From Heliorestis acidaminivorans (GTDB lineage Bacteria; Bacillota; Desulfitobacteriia; Heliobacteriales; Heliobacteriaceae): a DNA stretch of 64,000 bases. The notes beneath the pieces were generated by a model. It was not told where the DNA came from. It saw nothing but the letters and a program-made list of their open reading frames with translations, and searched no databases. The stretch spans positions 124,001-188,000 of the forward strand of contig NZ_WBXO01000003.1 in assembly GCF_008933955.1 (NCBI RefSeq), given 5' to 3'. Below are positions 1-9,366 of the stretch, in pieces. The translations under genes were made by a program, and so were the position numbers. How positions within the stretch are numbered: the stretch's first letter is position 1; every line of letters starts with the position of its first letter.

Positions 1-1525
1 TGTTTAATCCATCTACAGAGTTCATGATTTCATTAGACTTTAGGGTCATTAACGAGATCTCTTTAAGCATGCCTGTCATAGCTATTTTAATCTCTTCAAA
101 GAGAGCTTTCGTTTCCTCTACGGAGTGCGACTGCTCTTGTACAATAGACTCTACTTCACTAACCTGAGTTACTGCCACAGTAATACTAGAAGTAATACCA
201 TCTATTAATGTAATAATCTCTCCCGTAGATTGTGATGATTCTTCTGCTAACTTTCTGACCTCATCAGCTACAACTGCAAAGCCCCGTCCACTTTCACCTG
301 CTCGAGCGGCTTCAATGGCCGCATTAAAAGCTAGTAGGGTAGTTTGAGTCGCAATTCCCGATATGGTCTGTACAATCTTTTGAATTGACTTAGAACGATC
401 ATCTAGGTCACCAATAGCTTTCGCTACAGTAATAGAAATCGCCCGGTTACGATCCATCATTTCTCTCTGTAGATCTATTTTTTCTTGACCTAAGACAATA
501 GCATTTTCAACTTTCTTAGCTTCTATAGAAGCATTATCTACTACTACCTCTGTATTTGAAGCTAAAGCTTGAATCTGACCTAGAACAGATACAGAATTAT
601 TCACAGCTGTGGCAACTTCCTGATTTCCTTTTGCTATTTCTCCAATAGTAATAGCAACTTGTTCTGTAGCCTTACTACTTTCATCACTATTCATTGCCAA
701 TTCCTGTGATTTTTCTGATACATCCTGAGCCGTTGCGGCTACATCTGCAACAATAGAACGGAGCTTAGAGATTAGCTTATTTACAGCTTCCGCCAACTGA
801 CCCACTTCGTCTTTGCTGTTAATAGATACTTTTTGCGTTAAATCGCCACCCTGTTCTGCTATCTCATTAATCTTTTCGTACAAAGCATTGAGCGGAATGA
901 CTACTGAACGACTAACTACAATAGCAATTAGCACACCAAGTACAATACTTAGTAGCGAAAGCATCCAAGCGGCTGTAATTGTTTGCTGTCCATCTCTTAC
1001 AGACTCGCTATGAAGAATTTCACCACGGCTAATATTAACTTCAATAAGTCTAAAAACAGCAGATTTTGCTTCTTCAAAAGCCTTGCCACCAGAAAGAGCA
1101 CCAGCTCTGGCTGAGTCTATATTGTTATTCTCAACTAGAGTCAAGTTCTTTTCCACAACTATTTTATAATCTTCCCAAGCTTTGTGCCAAACTACCAAAC
1201 CAGCTTGTTCCTCTTCAATTAAATAAGTTTCTTCATACTTGCCGATCAATTGTTCAATTTCTTTAATATTATCTCGTACTTCTACTACTGCACTTTTTCG
1301 ATTGCTTTCTTCTGAATCCACGACCATCTCTAGAACATTTGTTCTTATTTCAAATAATTTTTCTTCCACCCTGGTAAGGTCAACAATGGGAATAAAGCGA
1401 TCGTTGTAAAATTCATGGTTTCTTTCTAACATATTTTGAGAAGATAGATAAGAAAAAGCTCCGAGTACCGATGTAAAGAGGATTAAAATACTAAATGCAA
1501 TAAGCAACCTTGTTCTGAATTTCAA
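1..1525 (-). CDS. Methyl-accepting chemotaxis protein, 3' end beyond window
   Basis: Transmembrane chemoreceptor whose C-terminus lies outside the window; about 508 codons are visible. It starts at TTG 1525 ([11 protein letters not shown]), eight bases after an AGGAAGG ribosome binding site at 1540-1534. Domains in order: first membrane helix at about residues 6-25, an extracytoplasmic helical ligand region (four-helix-bundle type, about 26-180), second membrane helix at about 181-202, a HAMP segment from about 205, and the conserved signalling hairpin at about 390-430 with the typical [11 protein letters not shown] and [18 protein letters not shown] motifs. By family knowledge it would signal to CheA/CheW. 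The ligand cannot be told from sequence. No other chemotaxis genes are nearby. Confidence 0.93.
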   Translation of the reverse strand, partial: MKFRTRLLIAFSILILFTSVLGAFSYLSSQNMLERNHEFYNDRFIPIVDLTRVEEKLFEIRTNVLEMVVDSEESNRKSAVVEVRDNIKEIEQLIGKYEETYLIEEEQAGLVVWHKAWEDYKIVVEKNLTLVENNNIDSARAGALSGGKAFEEAKSAVFRLIEVNISRGEILHSESVRDGQQTITAAWMLSLLSIVLGVLIAIVVSRSVVIPLNALYEKINEIAEQGGDLTQKVSINSKDEVGQLAEAVNKLISKLRSIVADVAATAQDVSEKSQELAMNSDESSKATEQVAITIGEIAKGNQEVATAVNNSVSVLGQIQALASNTEVVVDNASIEAKKVENAIVLGQEKIDLQREMMDRNRAISITVAKAIGDLDDRSKSIQKIVQTISGIATQTTLLAFNAAIEAARAGESGRGFAVVADEVRKLAEESSQSTGEIITLIDGITSSITVAVTQVSEVESIVQEQSHSVEETKALFEEIKIAMTGMLKEISLMTLKSNEIMNSVDGLN

Positions 1526-1735
1526 TATCTTTTCCTTCCTTTCAACAAGAGTAAGTCAAGCATCATAGCAAGACAAGTTACATCCAACCTTGTAAATTAG
1601 CACCTATGTTAAGATATTTCTATAATTCTTTTAAGTGCCTTTTCGACGTATTTCGACACCTTGTGATGTTTTTCCTTCTTCTTTTGCTTCTCATGTTAAT
1701 AAGCTGTTATTTTTGCATAAGATTTCTAAAATAGA

Positions 1736-1777
1736 AAAACCTTTTTCTTCGCTGTCTCTTGCGAAGAAAAAGGTTTT
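1736..1777 (-). terminator. Intrinsic terminator of the HD-GYP gene
   Basis: A perfect 17-bp inverted repeat (1736-1752 and 1761-1777) has an 8-base loop and is followed on the minus strand by a T-rich run. The stop codon of the HD-GYP gene lies inside the first stem arm. Confidence 0.85.
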
Positions 1778-2417
1778 AGGCGCTTATTGTTCTTTGCATT
1801 GTCTTTTTATTGTGTTGTAGAGTACCTCTAGATAGTCTCAAATACTCTTGCCATTGCTCGAATATTTCTTGGTCATAATGCTCTTTATGCTCATCCATGT
1901 GCGTCATAACTTGAAAGGCATTTCGCATAGGCTGACCTGGTCTAACTTCTTGAAGTGCTAAATAATCGCTAACAATTGATATAATCTTGGCAAGTACTGA
2001 AATCTCAGTACCTTTTAGCTTATTAGGATAACCAGTTCCATCAGGTCTTTCATGATGCTGTACTACAGCTTCAATGATCAGGGGAGGAAAAACAGCCCCT
2101 TCCATAAGAATGTTTTGACTGTGTACAGGATGGGCATCCATTTGAATATATTCAAGAATGGTAATTCCTTGTTCTTTAGACCAAAGCTCTTTGTCTACAC
2201 GTAACTTCCCTATATCGTGAAGAAGTGCTGCCGTTGTACCTAAAATAATCTCTTGTGGAGACCATTCTAGATAACGCAAAAAAGCTTGTGTTACTTTACC
2301 TACTTGTAAACTATGGTAATAGGTTGGTGCATGATGAGCATGAAGAGCCGCTAATAATTGATGTGTCTGTTCTACAATTGCTTTATATTGCCTATCAGTA
2401 ATTAAAACCTTACTCAT
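1776..2417 (-). CDS. HD-GYP domain protein (putative c-di-GMP phosphodiesterase)
   Basis: A 213-residue stand-alone HD-GYP protein. The metal-binding HD doublet is at residues 67-68 (LLHDIGKL) and the GYP signature at 121-131 (HHERPDGTGYP). This family hydrolyses c-di-GMP to pGpG or GMP using a bi- or tri-metal site. No sensor domain or membrane segment is present, so it is probably cytoplasmic. The ATG start follows GGAGGTGGTAGC, a strong ribosome binding site. It is one of three HD-GYP proteins in the window. It is monocistronic: its own terminator overlaps the stop codon and the next upstream gene is separated by another terminator. Confidence 0.88.
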   Translation of the reverse strand: MSKVLITDRQYKAIVEQTHQLLAALHAHHAPTYYHSLQVGKVTQAFLRYLEWSPQEIILGTTAALLHDIGKLRVDKELWSKEQGITILEYIQMDAHPVHSQNILMEGAVFPPLIIEAVVQHHERPDGTGYPNKLKGTEISVLAKIISIVSDYLALQEVRPGQPMRNAFQVMTHMDEHKEHYDQEIFEQWQEYLRLSRGTLQHNKKTMQRTISA

Positions 2418-2492
2418 GCTACCACCTCCATAAATAATTTATATTTCCTTCTTTTGTCTTCATCTTATGCTATTATTGACGAAAATAAAATA

Positions 2493-2528
2493 AGACCCTG
2501 GTCATGACTTTTCATAGGACCAAGGTCT
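2493..2528 (-). terminator. Intrinsic terminator after the DUF4230 gene
   Basis: Stem AGACCCTGGTC (2493-2503) pairs with GACCAAGGTCT (2518-2528), with one G-U type mismatch, and is followed on the minus strand by TATTTTATTTT. The same two stem arms recur in the terminator at 6788-6821. Confidence 0.8.
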
Positions 2529-2529
2529 C

Positions 2530-3168
2530 TTATGCTTGAGCAATTTTCACCGTTGCAATTTCTTTTTCTTCTAATAGCTTTTCTATCTCTAATTTAGCCT
2601 TTTCTGCAGCTTCCTCTAATAGCCCATTTTCCTGCACTTCTTGAACGAGAGCAGTTAAGGCTTCTGCTTCTAGTTTTCTAATTTCTTCTCTGTTCAGAGG
2701 TTTTATAAACTTGCGCACATAAGGTTCTTGCTGATAGAGAACTTCCCAGGAGTCTACGTTAATAAATTGATAGAGGACTTCTGGTTGGGGCAATTGTAGA
2801 ATTAGTTCTCCTTGAGGTTGTTCTATTAGCTCAATTTTGTCAGCATCAATTCCAATAAGCACTGTTCCCTGCCCTACAGCTATGTACTTGATCGAAGTCC
2901 TGGGCACTGGTTCGGACCCAAGACTCGTCAAAGTGCCTACTAGGCCAAAGTCATGCCAGCGCAAAGGATCGTCGATAGCAATGGTAATTGAAGCATTGTG
3001 TTCTAAGGTAACGAGTTTGGCCACTTCCCGAATCTCATTAAGGTACATAACAATCTTACTTTTTTCTGGATCTTTTTGCTTATATAGTTGGTTCAAGGAA
3101 AGGATTAATAAGATCGCGATAATAAGCACCAACAGACCTGGAATAGCTTTCGTTGCTAAACGTATCAA
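2530..3168 (-). CDS. DUF4230-family membrane-anchored protein
   Basis: A 212-residue protein of unknown function resembling the DUF4230 family. One N-terminal membrane helix (about residues 9-27) is followed by an extracytoplasmic beta-rich domain and a charged helical C-terminus (about 160-205), typical of this family. It starts at TTG 3168, nine bases after AAGGAGGG. A terminator follows directly. The neighbours (HD-GYP protein downstream, speD upstream in the same direction) do not suggest a pathway. The family is widespread and uncharacterised, so only the topology can be stated. Confidence 0.7.
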   Translation of the reverse strand: MIRLATKAIPGLLVLIIAILLILSLNQLYKQKDPEKSKIVMYLNEIREVAKLVTLEHNASITIAIDDPLRWHDFGLVGTLTSLGSEPVPRTSIKYIAVGQGTVLIGIDADKIELIEQPQGELILQLPQPEVLYQFINVDSWEVLYQQEPYVRKFIKPLNREEIRKLEAEALTALVQEVQENGLLEEAAEKAKLEIEKLLEEKEIATVKIAQA

Positions 3169-3264
3169 TGCTCTTCCCTCCTTGCTTAGCCAAACCCACG
3201 CTGAATACAGTTTGTCTACTGGAAGAGTTATGCCTGTTCACCTTACTTTATGAGAAGCAAAGTT

Positions 3265-4083
3265 TTAGACTTTGGGGATATTGCGTCCATAAAAAATTTC
3301 ATACATTTCTTTTTTGAGACGCTGTTTAATTTTCTTTTTCTCACCTGGTAAAAGTTCTTTTTTGGCAGTACCAAATAGATAATTGTCCAAATCAAATTCT
3401 TTCAAGATCATTTTAGTATGGAAAATATTTTCTTGATATACATTCACGTCGATCATCTGGTAAAGGTTACGCGTATCGCTCTCAATATAGTTTTGAATGG
3501 AGTTAATTTTATGGTCAATGAAGTATTTTTTACCTGTCACATCACGCGTAAAGCCTCTCACGCGGTAGTCGGTAATTACAATATCAGGATTAAATGAGTT
3601 GAGTAGGTAGTTTAAGGCTTTCAAAGGTGAAATATGACCACAAGTAGAAACATCTATATCAGCCCGAAAAGTACTAATTCCTTTATCAGGATGGCTTTCC
3701 GGATATGTGTGTACTGTAATATGACTTTTATCTAGGTGGCAGACAACAGAATCAGGAGTGCAGTTATCTTCTTCTGGAGACTCTCCTTCTTGAGAACAAT
3801 CTTCAGGAACTAGTCCCTCAGATATCAACATTGTGACACTTGCTCCTTGAGGATCATAATCTTGCTTAGCAATATTTAGAATATTAGCACCAATGATGTT
3901 AGAAACTTCTGTTAGAATGCTTGTTAGACGCTCAGCATTATATTCTTCATCGATATACTCAATGTAAGATTTTCTGTGCTCTGGCGTTTTAGCATAACAG
4001 ATGTCGTACATGTTAAAACTCAATGTTTTGGTTAGGTTGTTAAATCCATATAGCTTCAATTTTTTAAAAGGTTTTACTTCCAT
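3265..4083 (-). CDS. speD: S-adenosylmethionine decarboxylase, SpeD type
   Basis: A 272-residue AdoMet decarboxylase proenzyme of the long (E. coli-like) class, making decarboxylated AdoMet, the aminopropyl donor for spermidine. Residues 6-31 and the whole length closely follow the enterobacterial enzyme as I know it. The autocleavage site is [11 protein letters not shown] with Ser at about residue 120, which becomes the pyruvoyl group. The longer frame starts at TTG 4110, but the AGAGG ribosome binding site and the family N-terminus favour ATG 4083. A second decarboxylase of the short class (SpeH) is encoded at 13742-14113, so the two are not recent duplicates. No spermidine synthase is in the window. 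Confidence 0.93.
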   Translation of the reverse strand: MEVKPFKKLKLYGFNNLTKTLSFNMYDICYAKTPEHRKSYIEYIDEEYNAERLTSILTEVSNIIGANILNIAKQDYDPQGASVTMLISEGLVPEDCSQEGESPEEDNCTPDSVVCHLDKSHITVHTYPESHPDKGISTFRADIDVSTCGHISPLKALNYLLNSFNPDIVITDYRVRGFTRDVTGKKYFIDHKINSIQNYIESDTRNLYQMIDVNVYQENIFHTKMILKEFDLDNYLFGTAKKELLPGEKKKIKQRLKKEMYEIFYGRNIPKV

Positions 4084-4180
4084 TGTCTTCGCCTGCCTCT
4101 TAGCTTTCAATGTAATGATACTACTTTACGTCATGTGACAAAAAGTTGCAATATCTAATCTGTTAAGTCAATTTTTGCAC

Positions 4181-4762
4181 TTATAAAATGATATCTTTTA
4201 GATTACGTTTGGGCACATGATGCACCTTCTGATCGTCACGCCAGTACTTTATATCGCCTTGCAATGGTTCGATAACTATTTCTTCAATAGGTTTCCCTAG
4301 GGCAATAACAAGTAAGATCTCATATTGTTCTGGAATTGCTAGAGCTTCAGCTAACTTATCTCTTTGTAATGCCCCAATAATACATCCACCTAGTCCTTTT
4401 TCAACAGCACCTAAAAGGATTGATTGAACAGCTATACCATGATCGCAATCTAGGGGCACTGGAAAAGGCTTGGGCGTAACTTGCCTATCTCTAAGTACGA
4501 TAACATAAGCAGAAGGTCTTTCTCCTTCCACAGGACCTATCCATTCTTTTAGATATCCTGCCCAGGCTAGATGAGGAAAAATCAGTTCGTTTTTTTCTTG
4601 ATTAGAGGATATGATATACTTCAAGGGCTGTAAATTAGCGGCTGAAGGCGATAAACGGGCTAAATCAATTAACTCTTTCAAAGTCTCTCTTTCGATAACA
4701 TGATTTTCTTGAAAACGTCGATAGCTTCGATTAGCGTTGATTAATGCTTTGATATGGCTCAT
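4181..4762 (-). CDS. Nitroreductase family FMN protein
   Basis: A 193-residue nitroreductase-fold flavoprotein. It starts ATG after AAAGGAG. The N-terminal NRSYRRF segment and SPSAANLQPLKYI (about residues 38-50) match the FMN-binding elements of the family, and GGCIIGAL (about 124-131) is the second conserved block. Members use NAD(P)H and bound FMN to reduce nitro compounds, quinones or flavins; the substrate cannot be predicted. It is followed by about 100 bases before speD and is divergent from the LtaS-like gene. Confidence 0.85.
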   Translation of the reverse strand: MSHIKALINANRSYRRFQENHVIERETLKELIDLARLSPSAANLQPLKYIISSNQEKNELIFPHLAWAGYLKEWIGPVEGERPSAYVIVLRDRQVTPKPFPVPLDCDHGIAVQSILLGAVEKGLGGCIIGALQRDKLAEALAIPEQYEILLVIALGKPIEEIVIEPLQGDIKYWRDDQKVHHVPKRNLKDIIL

Positions 4763-4863
4763 ACAGGAAAACTCCTTTTATTATAAAAATAGTTACCTTC
4801 TATTGGCAAAGTGCTTTTCTTCAGCTATGCTTTCTTTAGTTACTTGAAATTAAGGTAGGTGGC

Positions 4864-6786
4864 TTGGTAAAACCAATGATGAAAAATATATTTGCTCCTA
4901 ACCGTTCTTTGTGGGCAATTCCCATAATGTTTTTGCTTTGGTTGCTCCTTCCTTTTCTACTACTTTTGGCAGTAGAATTCATCCATAGAGGTTCTATAGG
5001 GGAACTATTTTCTTGGCTTACAAGTAGTCGTCAAATTATACTTCTGAACTACTTAATTGCTCTTTCATTTTCTACCCTTGTCATAGCTATTGTAGGTTCT
5101 TTTTATCTTAGCTTATCCCTTGCTACTTTGCTATTACTTCTTTTTGCTCTCATTAACTTATATAAACTTCAGTTTCTCGGCGATCCTTTCTTCCCTTGGG
5201 ACTTACTCTTCTATCAACAAGTAATCAAGCTATTTCCTGTTTTGGCCAAGGAGACAGGTTTCTCTGATTTGCTCTTAATTGGCCTGGTCGTGTTAGCTAT
5301 CTTCCTATTGCGCAAATTTTTGCCAGCTGCAAAAGTCAATCTCTGGTTTCGTATTACTGGCGCTGTCCTTTCCATTCTATTGATTTACTCTATCGCCTTT
5401 TATAAATCATCACCTAACATTGAGTCCATGATTCGAGAAGATATGAAAATTCATGAGCATGTCTGGATGCAGAGCTTGAACTATGAGATTAATGGATCTT
5501 TGTTAGCTTTCGTGATGAATATCGAAAGTGCTGTTGTTACGTCTCCTTCAGGGTATCATTCACAAGCAATTGAGACCATTGCTACCGATCTTGAAGAAAA
5601 AGTAGCTTCTGCAAAAAATCGAACAGTAGCTCCCGTAGCATGGCCTGAAGCTTGGCCTAAAAAGAAGCCTAATATTATAGTAATTATGAATGAAGCTTTC
5701 TGGGATCCAACAAGGTTAGAAAATGTAAGCTTTAGTGCTGATCCCATGCCTTTTTTCCGTTCTTTGCAAGAGCATTATAGCACAGGCACGTTGCTTTCAC
5801 CTGTTTTTGGTGGTAATACCTCTAATGTAGAGTTTGAAGTGCTTACTGGTTTTTCTATGAATTATCTACCGCCTGGTTCTGTGCCTTATCAACAGCATAT
5901 CAAAAGATCTACACCATCGATGGCTAGTCTACTAAAAGCAGAAGGCTATCACACTATAGGAGTCCATCCTTATTCGAGATGGTTTTGGAATCGCGAAGAA
6001 GTTTATGGTCATTTAGGCTTTGACCATTTTTATAGCATCGAAGCTTTTGAAGGCTCTTACTATCGCGGACCTTATGTAGCTGACGAAGAAGTATCACGCT
6101 TTATTATTGAACAAACGGAAAGTCATGAAGAACCTGTATTCGTCTACGCCGTAACGATGCAAAACCATGGTCCCTATGAAGCCAATCGTTATGAAGAGAA
6201 TGAAGTTAAGGTTAGCGGTGACCTTGCCCCTGCTTCTATAGCTAGTCTTGAAACTTTTACTCAAGGAGTTGTAGATGTCGATCGCTCACTGCAGTTACTC
6301 GTAGAACATTATGAGCAATCACCAGAGCCTACCTTAATCTTACTCTTTGGCGATCATCTGCCTTTCTTAGGAGCTAATCATTCTATCTATCGAGAAGCAG
6401 GCTTTATTGAAAGACAAGAAAAAGATTGGTCTTTGGAAGAGTATGCTCGGATGAGAGAAGTCCCTTTTCTACTTTGGAGCAATTATGAACAAGAAAGATT
6501 TACCCTTCAAGGCTTGAGCACATCTTTTTTGCCCCCTTATATCTTCCGTATGGCTAATATTGAACTACCACTCTATTACTATTTCTTAGATAACTTTCAA
6601 GCTCATTTCCCTGGTTATATTGCTTCTTTGGTTATAGATCATGAAAGTAATTTATTAAGCCAAGTGCCTGAAGAACTTCAGCATCTAGAAGAGCAGTTCT
6701 GGCTCCTGCAGTATGATCTCATGTTTGGACGTCAATACGGCCTAGAGTTTCTCCGAATGCCTGTAGCTACGGGGAGTGATGGATAG
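4864..6786 (+). CDS. LTA synthase-like membrane sulfatase (phosphoglycerol transferase family)
   Basis: A 640-residue membrane enzyme of the LtaS/MdoB family. About five membrane helices occupy residues 15-185, followed by an extracellular sulfatase-fold domain from about residue 265. Visible active-site elements: metal-binding Glu in IIVIMNEAFWDP (about 270-281), the nucleophile Thr319 in GGNTSNVEFE, and FGDHLPF with Asp497/His498. Family members transfer glycerol phosphate from phosphatidylglycerol onto a glycolipid or glycan. Whether it makes true lipoteichoic acid or decorates another polymer is not shown. It starts at TTG 4864 right after AAGGTAGGTGGC; ATG 4876 is an alternative. Monocistronic, with its own terminator. 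Confidence 0.85.
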   Translation: MVKPMMKNIFAPNRSLWAIPIMFLLWLLLPFLLLLAVEFIHRGSIGELFSWLTSSRQIILLNYLIALSFSTLVIAIVGSFYLSLSLATLLLLLFALINLYKLQFLGDPFFPWDLLFYQQVIKLFPVLAKETGFSDLLLIGLVVLAIFLLRKFLPAAKVNLWFRITGAVLSILLIYSIAFYKSSPNIESMIREDMKIHEHVWMQSLNYEINGSLLAFVMNIESAVVTSPSGYHSQAIETIATDLEEKVASAKNRTVAPVAWPEAWPKKKPNIIVIMNEAFWDPTRLENVSFSADPMPFFRSLQEHYSTGTLLSPVFGGNTSNVEFEVLTGFSMNYLPPGSVPYQQHIKRSTPSMASLLKAEGYHTIGVHPYSRWFWNREEVYGHLGFDHFYSIEAFEGSYYRGPYVADEEVSRFIIEQTESHEEPVFVYAVTMQNHGPYEANRYEENEVKVSGDLAPASIASLETFTQGVVDVDRSLQLLVEHYEQSPEPTLILLFGDHLPFLGANHSIYREAGFIERQEKDWSLEEYARMREVPFLLWSNYEQERFTLQGLSTSFLPPYIFRMANIELPLYYYFLDNFQAHFPGYIASLVIDHESNLLSQVPEELQHLEEQFWLLQYDLMFGRQYGLEFLRMPVATGSDG

Positions 6787-6787
6787 G

Positions 6788-6821
6788 AAAAGACCCTGGT
6801 CCTTACCGACCAAGGTCTTTT
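6788..6821. terminator. Bidirectional intrinsic terminator
   Basis: Stem 6788-6801 and 6808-6821 with a 6-base loop, A-run on one side and T-run on the other, lies between two convergent genes. The inner arms are the same as those of the terminator at 2493-2528. Confidence 0.85.
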
Positions 6822-6841
6822 CCTTTTGAGAATTTTTTTGA

Positions 6842-7105
6842 TTAAGGGCAAGGAAAAGCAATGAGTCTACGAATACTTCGTACAGGAATGCGAATAGTTA
6901 TGAAAACTCGACCAACTCGACTAAAAACTTTTAGTGCAACATAGCCTTTTTTTACTTCTACAAGACATCCTACAAAAGTACGAAACCTCGTTTGTAGAAC
7001 AACAACTTTACCAAGCAAGGCTCTTGCTCTCTTGCGATATTGCAGTGGTGATACAATTGATTTAGGGCGAACTCTTTTCTTTCTGACTGGTAATTTTTTA
7101 TCCAT
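6842..7105 (-). CDS. Small basic beta-rich protein, unknown function
   Basis: An 87-residue strongly basic protein with a good start (AAAGGAGGTGC then ATG). The first 30 residues are Lys/Arg rich. The rest (about 31-82) alternates hydrophobic and polar residues in the pattern of a small beta barrel, loosely like small DUF2642 or Sm-like proteins of spore formers. I do not recognise a specific family. The net charge would suit nucleic acid or spore-surface binding, but that is inference. It lies alone between two terminators. Confidence 0.6.
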   Translation of the reverse strand: MDKKLPVRKKRVRPKSIVSPLQYRKRARALLGKVVVLQTRFRTFVGCLVEVKKGYVALKVFSRVGRVFITIRIPVRSIRRLIAFPCP

Positions 7106-7176
7106 CTAAAAGCACCTCCTTTACCAACCATTAGTTCAGTATATACTTTTTTCCATAAAAAGGTTTTTGGGCAATA

Positions 7177-7213
7177 AAAAAGCAGTGAGTCTTGATATGA
7201 CTCACTGCTTTTT
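7177..7213 (-). terminator. Intrinsic terminator of trmB-mgtE
   Basis: A 14-bp perfect stem (7177-7190 and 7200-7213) flanked by A and T runs lies just downstream of mgtE. Confidence 0.85.
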
Positions 7214-7229
7214 GCTTATGCTAAGCTCT

Positions 7230-8579
7230 CTAGCCCATATGGCCGAGTACAACTGTAGCAATGGAAAAGTAAATAAGGAGACCTACAGCATCGATGATGG
7301 AAGTTATAAGTGGACCACTAGCTACTGCTGGGTCAAATCGTAATCTCAACAGCAAGAAGGGCAAAAGCGTGCCAATAATATTTGCTGCAACCACAAGTGT
7401 AATCATGGTAAGTCCTACAACAATACCGATCTCAAAGCCACCACGGAAGTAACCAAGAATCATACTTCCCAGTGCCATCGTGAGACCAATAGCTATACCT
7501 ACTTTCATCTCTTTGCTGATTGTTTTAACCCATTGATCCATTTTTATATCGCCAGTAGCGATAGCACGAACCATAAGTGTAGCTGACTGAGCTCCTGCAT
7601 TACCTCCGCTATCAATAAGCAAAGGAATAAAAAAAGCTAAAGCGATTGCGGCAGAAAGCATATCTTCATAAGCGGCAATTACACCAGAAGAAGCCAAGTT
7701 TACGACGACTAGCGTCATCAACCATCCTACCCTTTTGCGATATAGAGACCAAACTGATGCTTCTCGGTAACTAGTTTTTAAAGGAGTCACAGCAGCACCT
7801 TTGTGAAAGTCCTCGGTGGCTTCTTTTTGTGCCACGTCAAAGACATCATCAATGGTGACCATACCGATGAGAACTCCGTCAGTATCAACTACAGGTAAAG
7901 CAAAAAGATCATACTTCTGCATAACAAAAACAGCTTGCTCTCGATCTTCAAAAGCATTAAGGCTGACAAAGCTATCATCCATGATCTGCTGTACCTTATC
8001 ATTCGAACGGGCTAAGATAAATTTTTGTAGTTCTAAAGCATCAAGAAGCTTCCAAGAATCATCGGTAACATAAATTACGTTGATTGTCTCGCTTCTTTTC
8101 CCTTTATTGCGTATATGATCTAGAGCCTCGCTAACAGACCACTCTGGCCGCACAGCTACATAGTCGGGCGTCATCAAACGACCTACTGACTCTTCTGGAT
8201 AACCTAACAATTGTCGTGTTTCATGTAAATCTTCAGCACTTAGTAAGTTCAATAAGTGCTGTGTTACTTGGCCAGGTAGTTCTTCAAAAAGGGTTGTCCG
8301 ATCGTCAGGCGTAAGGGACGCAAGAAGATGACGAGTCTCTTCATCTGTTAAGTCTTTTAAGAGACCTTTGCGATGTTCCGATTCCATATAAGAAAAGACA
8401 TCGCCGGAAATACGTCGGGGCAACATGCGAAAAACAAGGACACGATCGGCTTTTTCTAGTTCTAGCAAAAGATCGGCCACTTCCGGCAAAGGCCACTCCG
8501 CTAGCTCTTCTCGCAGTGCTAACCAGCTTTTTTGGTGAACAAGTTCTTCAATTGTTTTCTTGCGCTCTTCATCGATCAT
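7230..8579 (-). CDS. mgtE: Magnesium transporter MgtE
   Basis: A 449-residue Mg2+ channel/transporter. Domain order: helical N domain (about 1-130), a CBS pair (about 135-255, with MTPDYVAV and the DALPVVD-like block), a linker helix, and five membrane helices (about 280-449) including the conserved PLLIDSGGNAGAQS segment of the ion pathway. In this family the cytoplasmic CBS and N domains sense Mg2+ and close the pore. ATG 8579 is preferred (GGAGG seven bases upstream) over TTG 8585. It lies 36 bases downstream of trmB and is probably co-transcribed. No Mg2+ riboswitch is seen upstream. Confidence 0.95.
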   Translation of the reverse strand: MIDEERKKTIEELVHQKSWLALREELAEWPLPEVADLLLELEKADRVLVFRMLPRRISGDVFSYMESEHRKGLLKDLTDEETRHLLASLTPDDRTTLFEELPGQVTQHLLNLLSAEDLHETRQLLGYPEESVGRLMTPDYVAVRPEWSVSEALDHIRNKGKRSETINVIYVTDDSWKLLDALELQKFILARSNDKVQQIMDDSFVSLNAFEDREQAVFVMQKYDLFALPVVDTDGVLIGMVTIDDVFDVAQKEATEDFHKGAAVTPLKTSYREASVWSLYRKRVGWLMTLVVVNLASSGVIAAYEDMLSAAIALAFFIPLLIDSGGNAGAQSATLMVRAIATGDIKMDQWVKTISKEMKVGIAIGLTMALGSMILGYFRGGFEIGIVVGLTMITLVVAANIIGTLLPFLLLRLRFDPAVASGPLITSIIDAVGLLIYFSIATVVLGHMG

Positions 8580-8615
8580 CCACAATCCTCCAGCAAGCAG
8601 TCTGAAACTATTGTA

Positions 8616-9296
8616 CTATGTCCACTGAGCGACACAGCGATGGATCGGTTGACCTTGGCTACTAAACTTTTTTTCGTATTCGGTCATAACGCGGGCTGAT
8701 AGATCGAACTCTTCTATTTCTTTTTCCTGATGAAGATCAAAAGTAACTTCTCGTAACTTGAAGCCATTAGCTTGAAATTCTTCAAGAGAAAATTCAAAAA
8801 GACCTCGATTGTCTGTTTTCAAATGAATTTCACTGTTCTTTTTCAATATCACTTTGTAAATATCTAAGAACTTAGTATAAGTTAATCTTCTCTTGCTATG
8901 TCTTGCTTTGGGCCAAGGATCGGAGAAATTAAGGTAGATGCGATCGACCTCTCCAGGAACAAAAAATTCCGCCAATCTTTCGATATTTGACCAGATAAGC
9001 GTAAGATTCGGTGCTTCCCAGTCCTCTGCCTTTGCTAAGGCTTGTAAGAGTACTTCTTCTCGTAATTCTACACCGAGCCAATATTTCTCGGGACAAGATT
9101 GAGCCATAGTGTTAATAAAGTTACCTTTGCCAACACCGAGTTCTAGGTGTACTTCTTTTTCTTGCTCTGACCCTTGTCCTGTTTTTTCAGCAAAATATTC
9201 TCGCCAGCGGCCTTTATATTCTGTAGGGTCGAGAACAAGCCATTGGGGATATTGTAGGAGTTTTTCTCTAGCACCTGGAATGCGCCGTAACCGCAT
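8616..9296 (-). CDS. trmB: tRNA (guanine-N7-)-methyltransferase
   Basis: A 226-residue class I methyltransferase that makes m7G46 in tRNA. The AdoMet-binding motif LELGVGKGNF is at about residues 51-60, and the family-specific NFSDPWPKARHSKRRL block is at about 123-138, where the Asp and Lys contribute to catalysis. The C-terminal TEYEKKF segment is also typical. It starts ATG after AAAGGAACGG. It is the first gene of a likely two-gene unit with mgtE, an association I take as positional only. Confidence 0.95.
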   Translation of the reverse strand: MRLRRIPGAREKLLQYPQWLVLDPTEYKGRWREYFAEKTGQGSEQEKEVHLELGVGKGNFINTMAQSCPEKYWLGVELREEVLLQALAKAEDWEAPNLTLIWSNIERLAEFFVPGEVDRIYLNFSDPWPKARHSKRRLTYTKFLDIYKVILKKNSEIHLKTDNRGLFEFSLEEFQANGFKLREVTFDLHQEKEIEEFDLSARVMTEYEKKFSSQGQPIHRCVAQWT

Positions 9297-9366
9297 CTGA
9301 AACCGTTCCTTTCTATCGCTGTTATAGAGCTTTCAAAGTTATAAAGCTTATAATATTTTGTATTAA

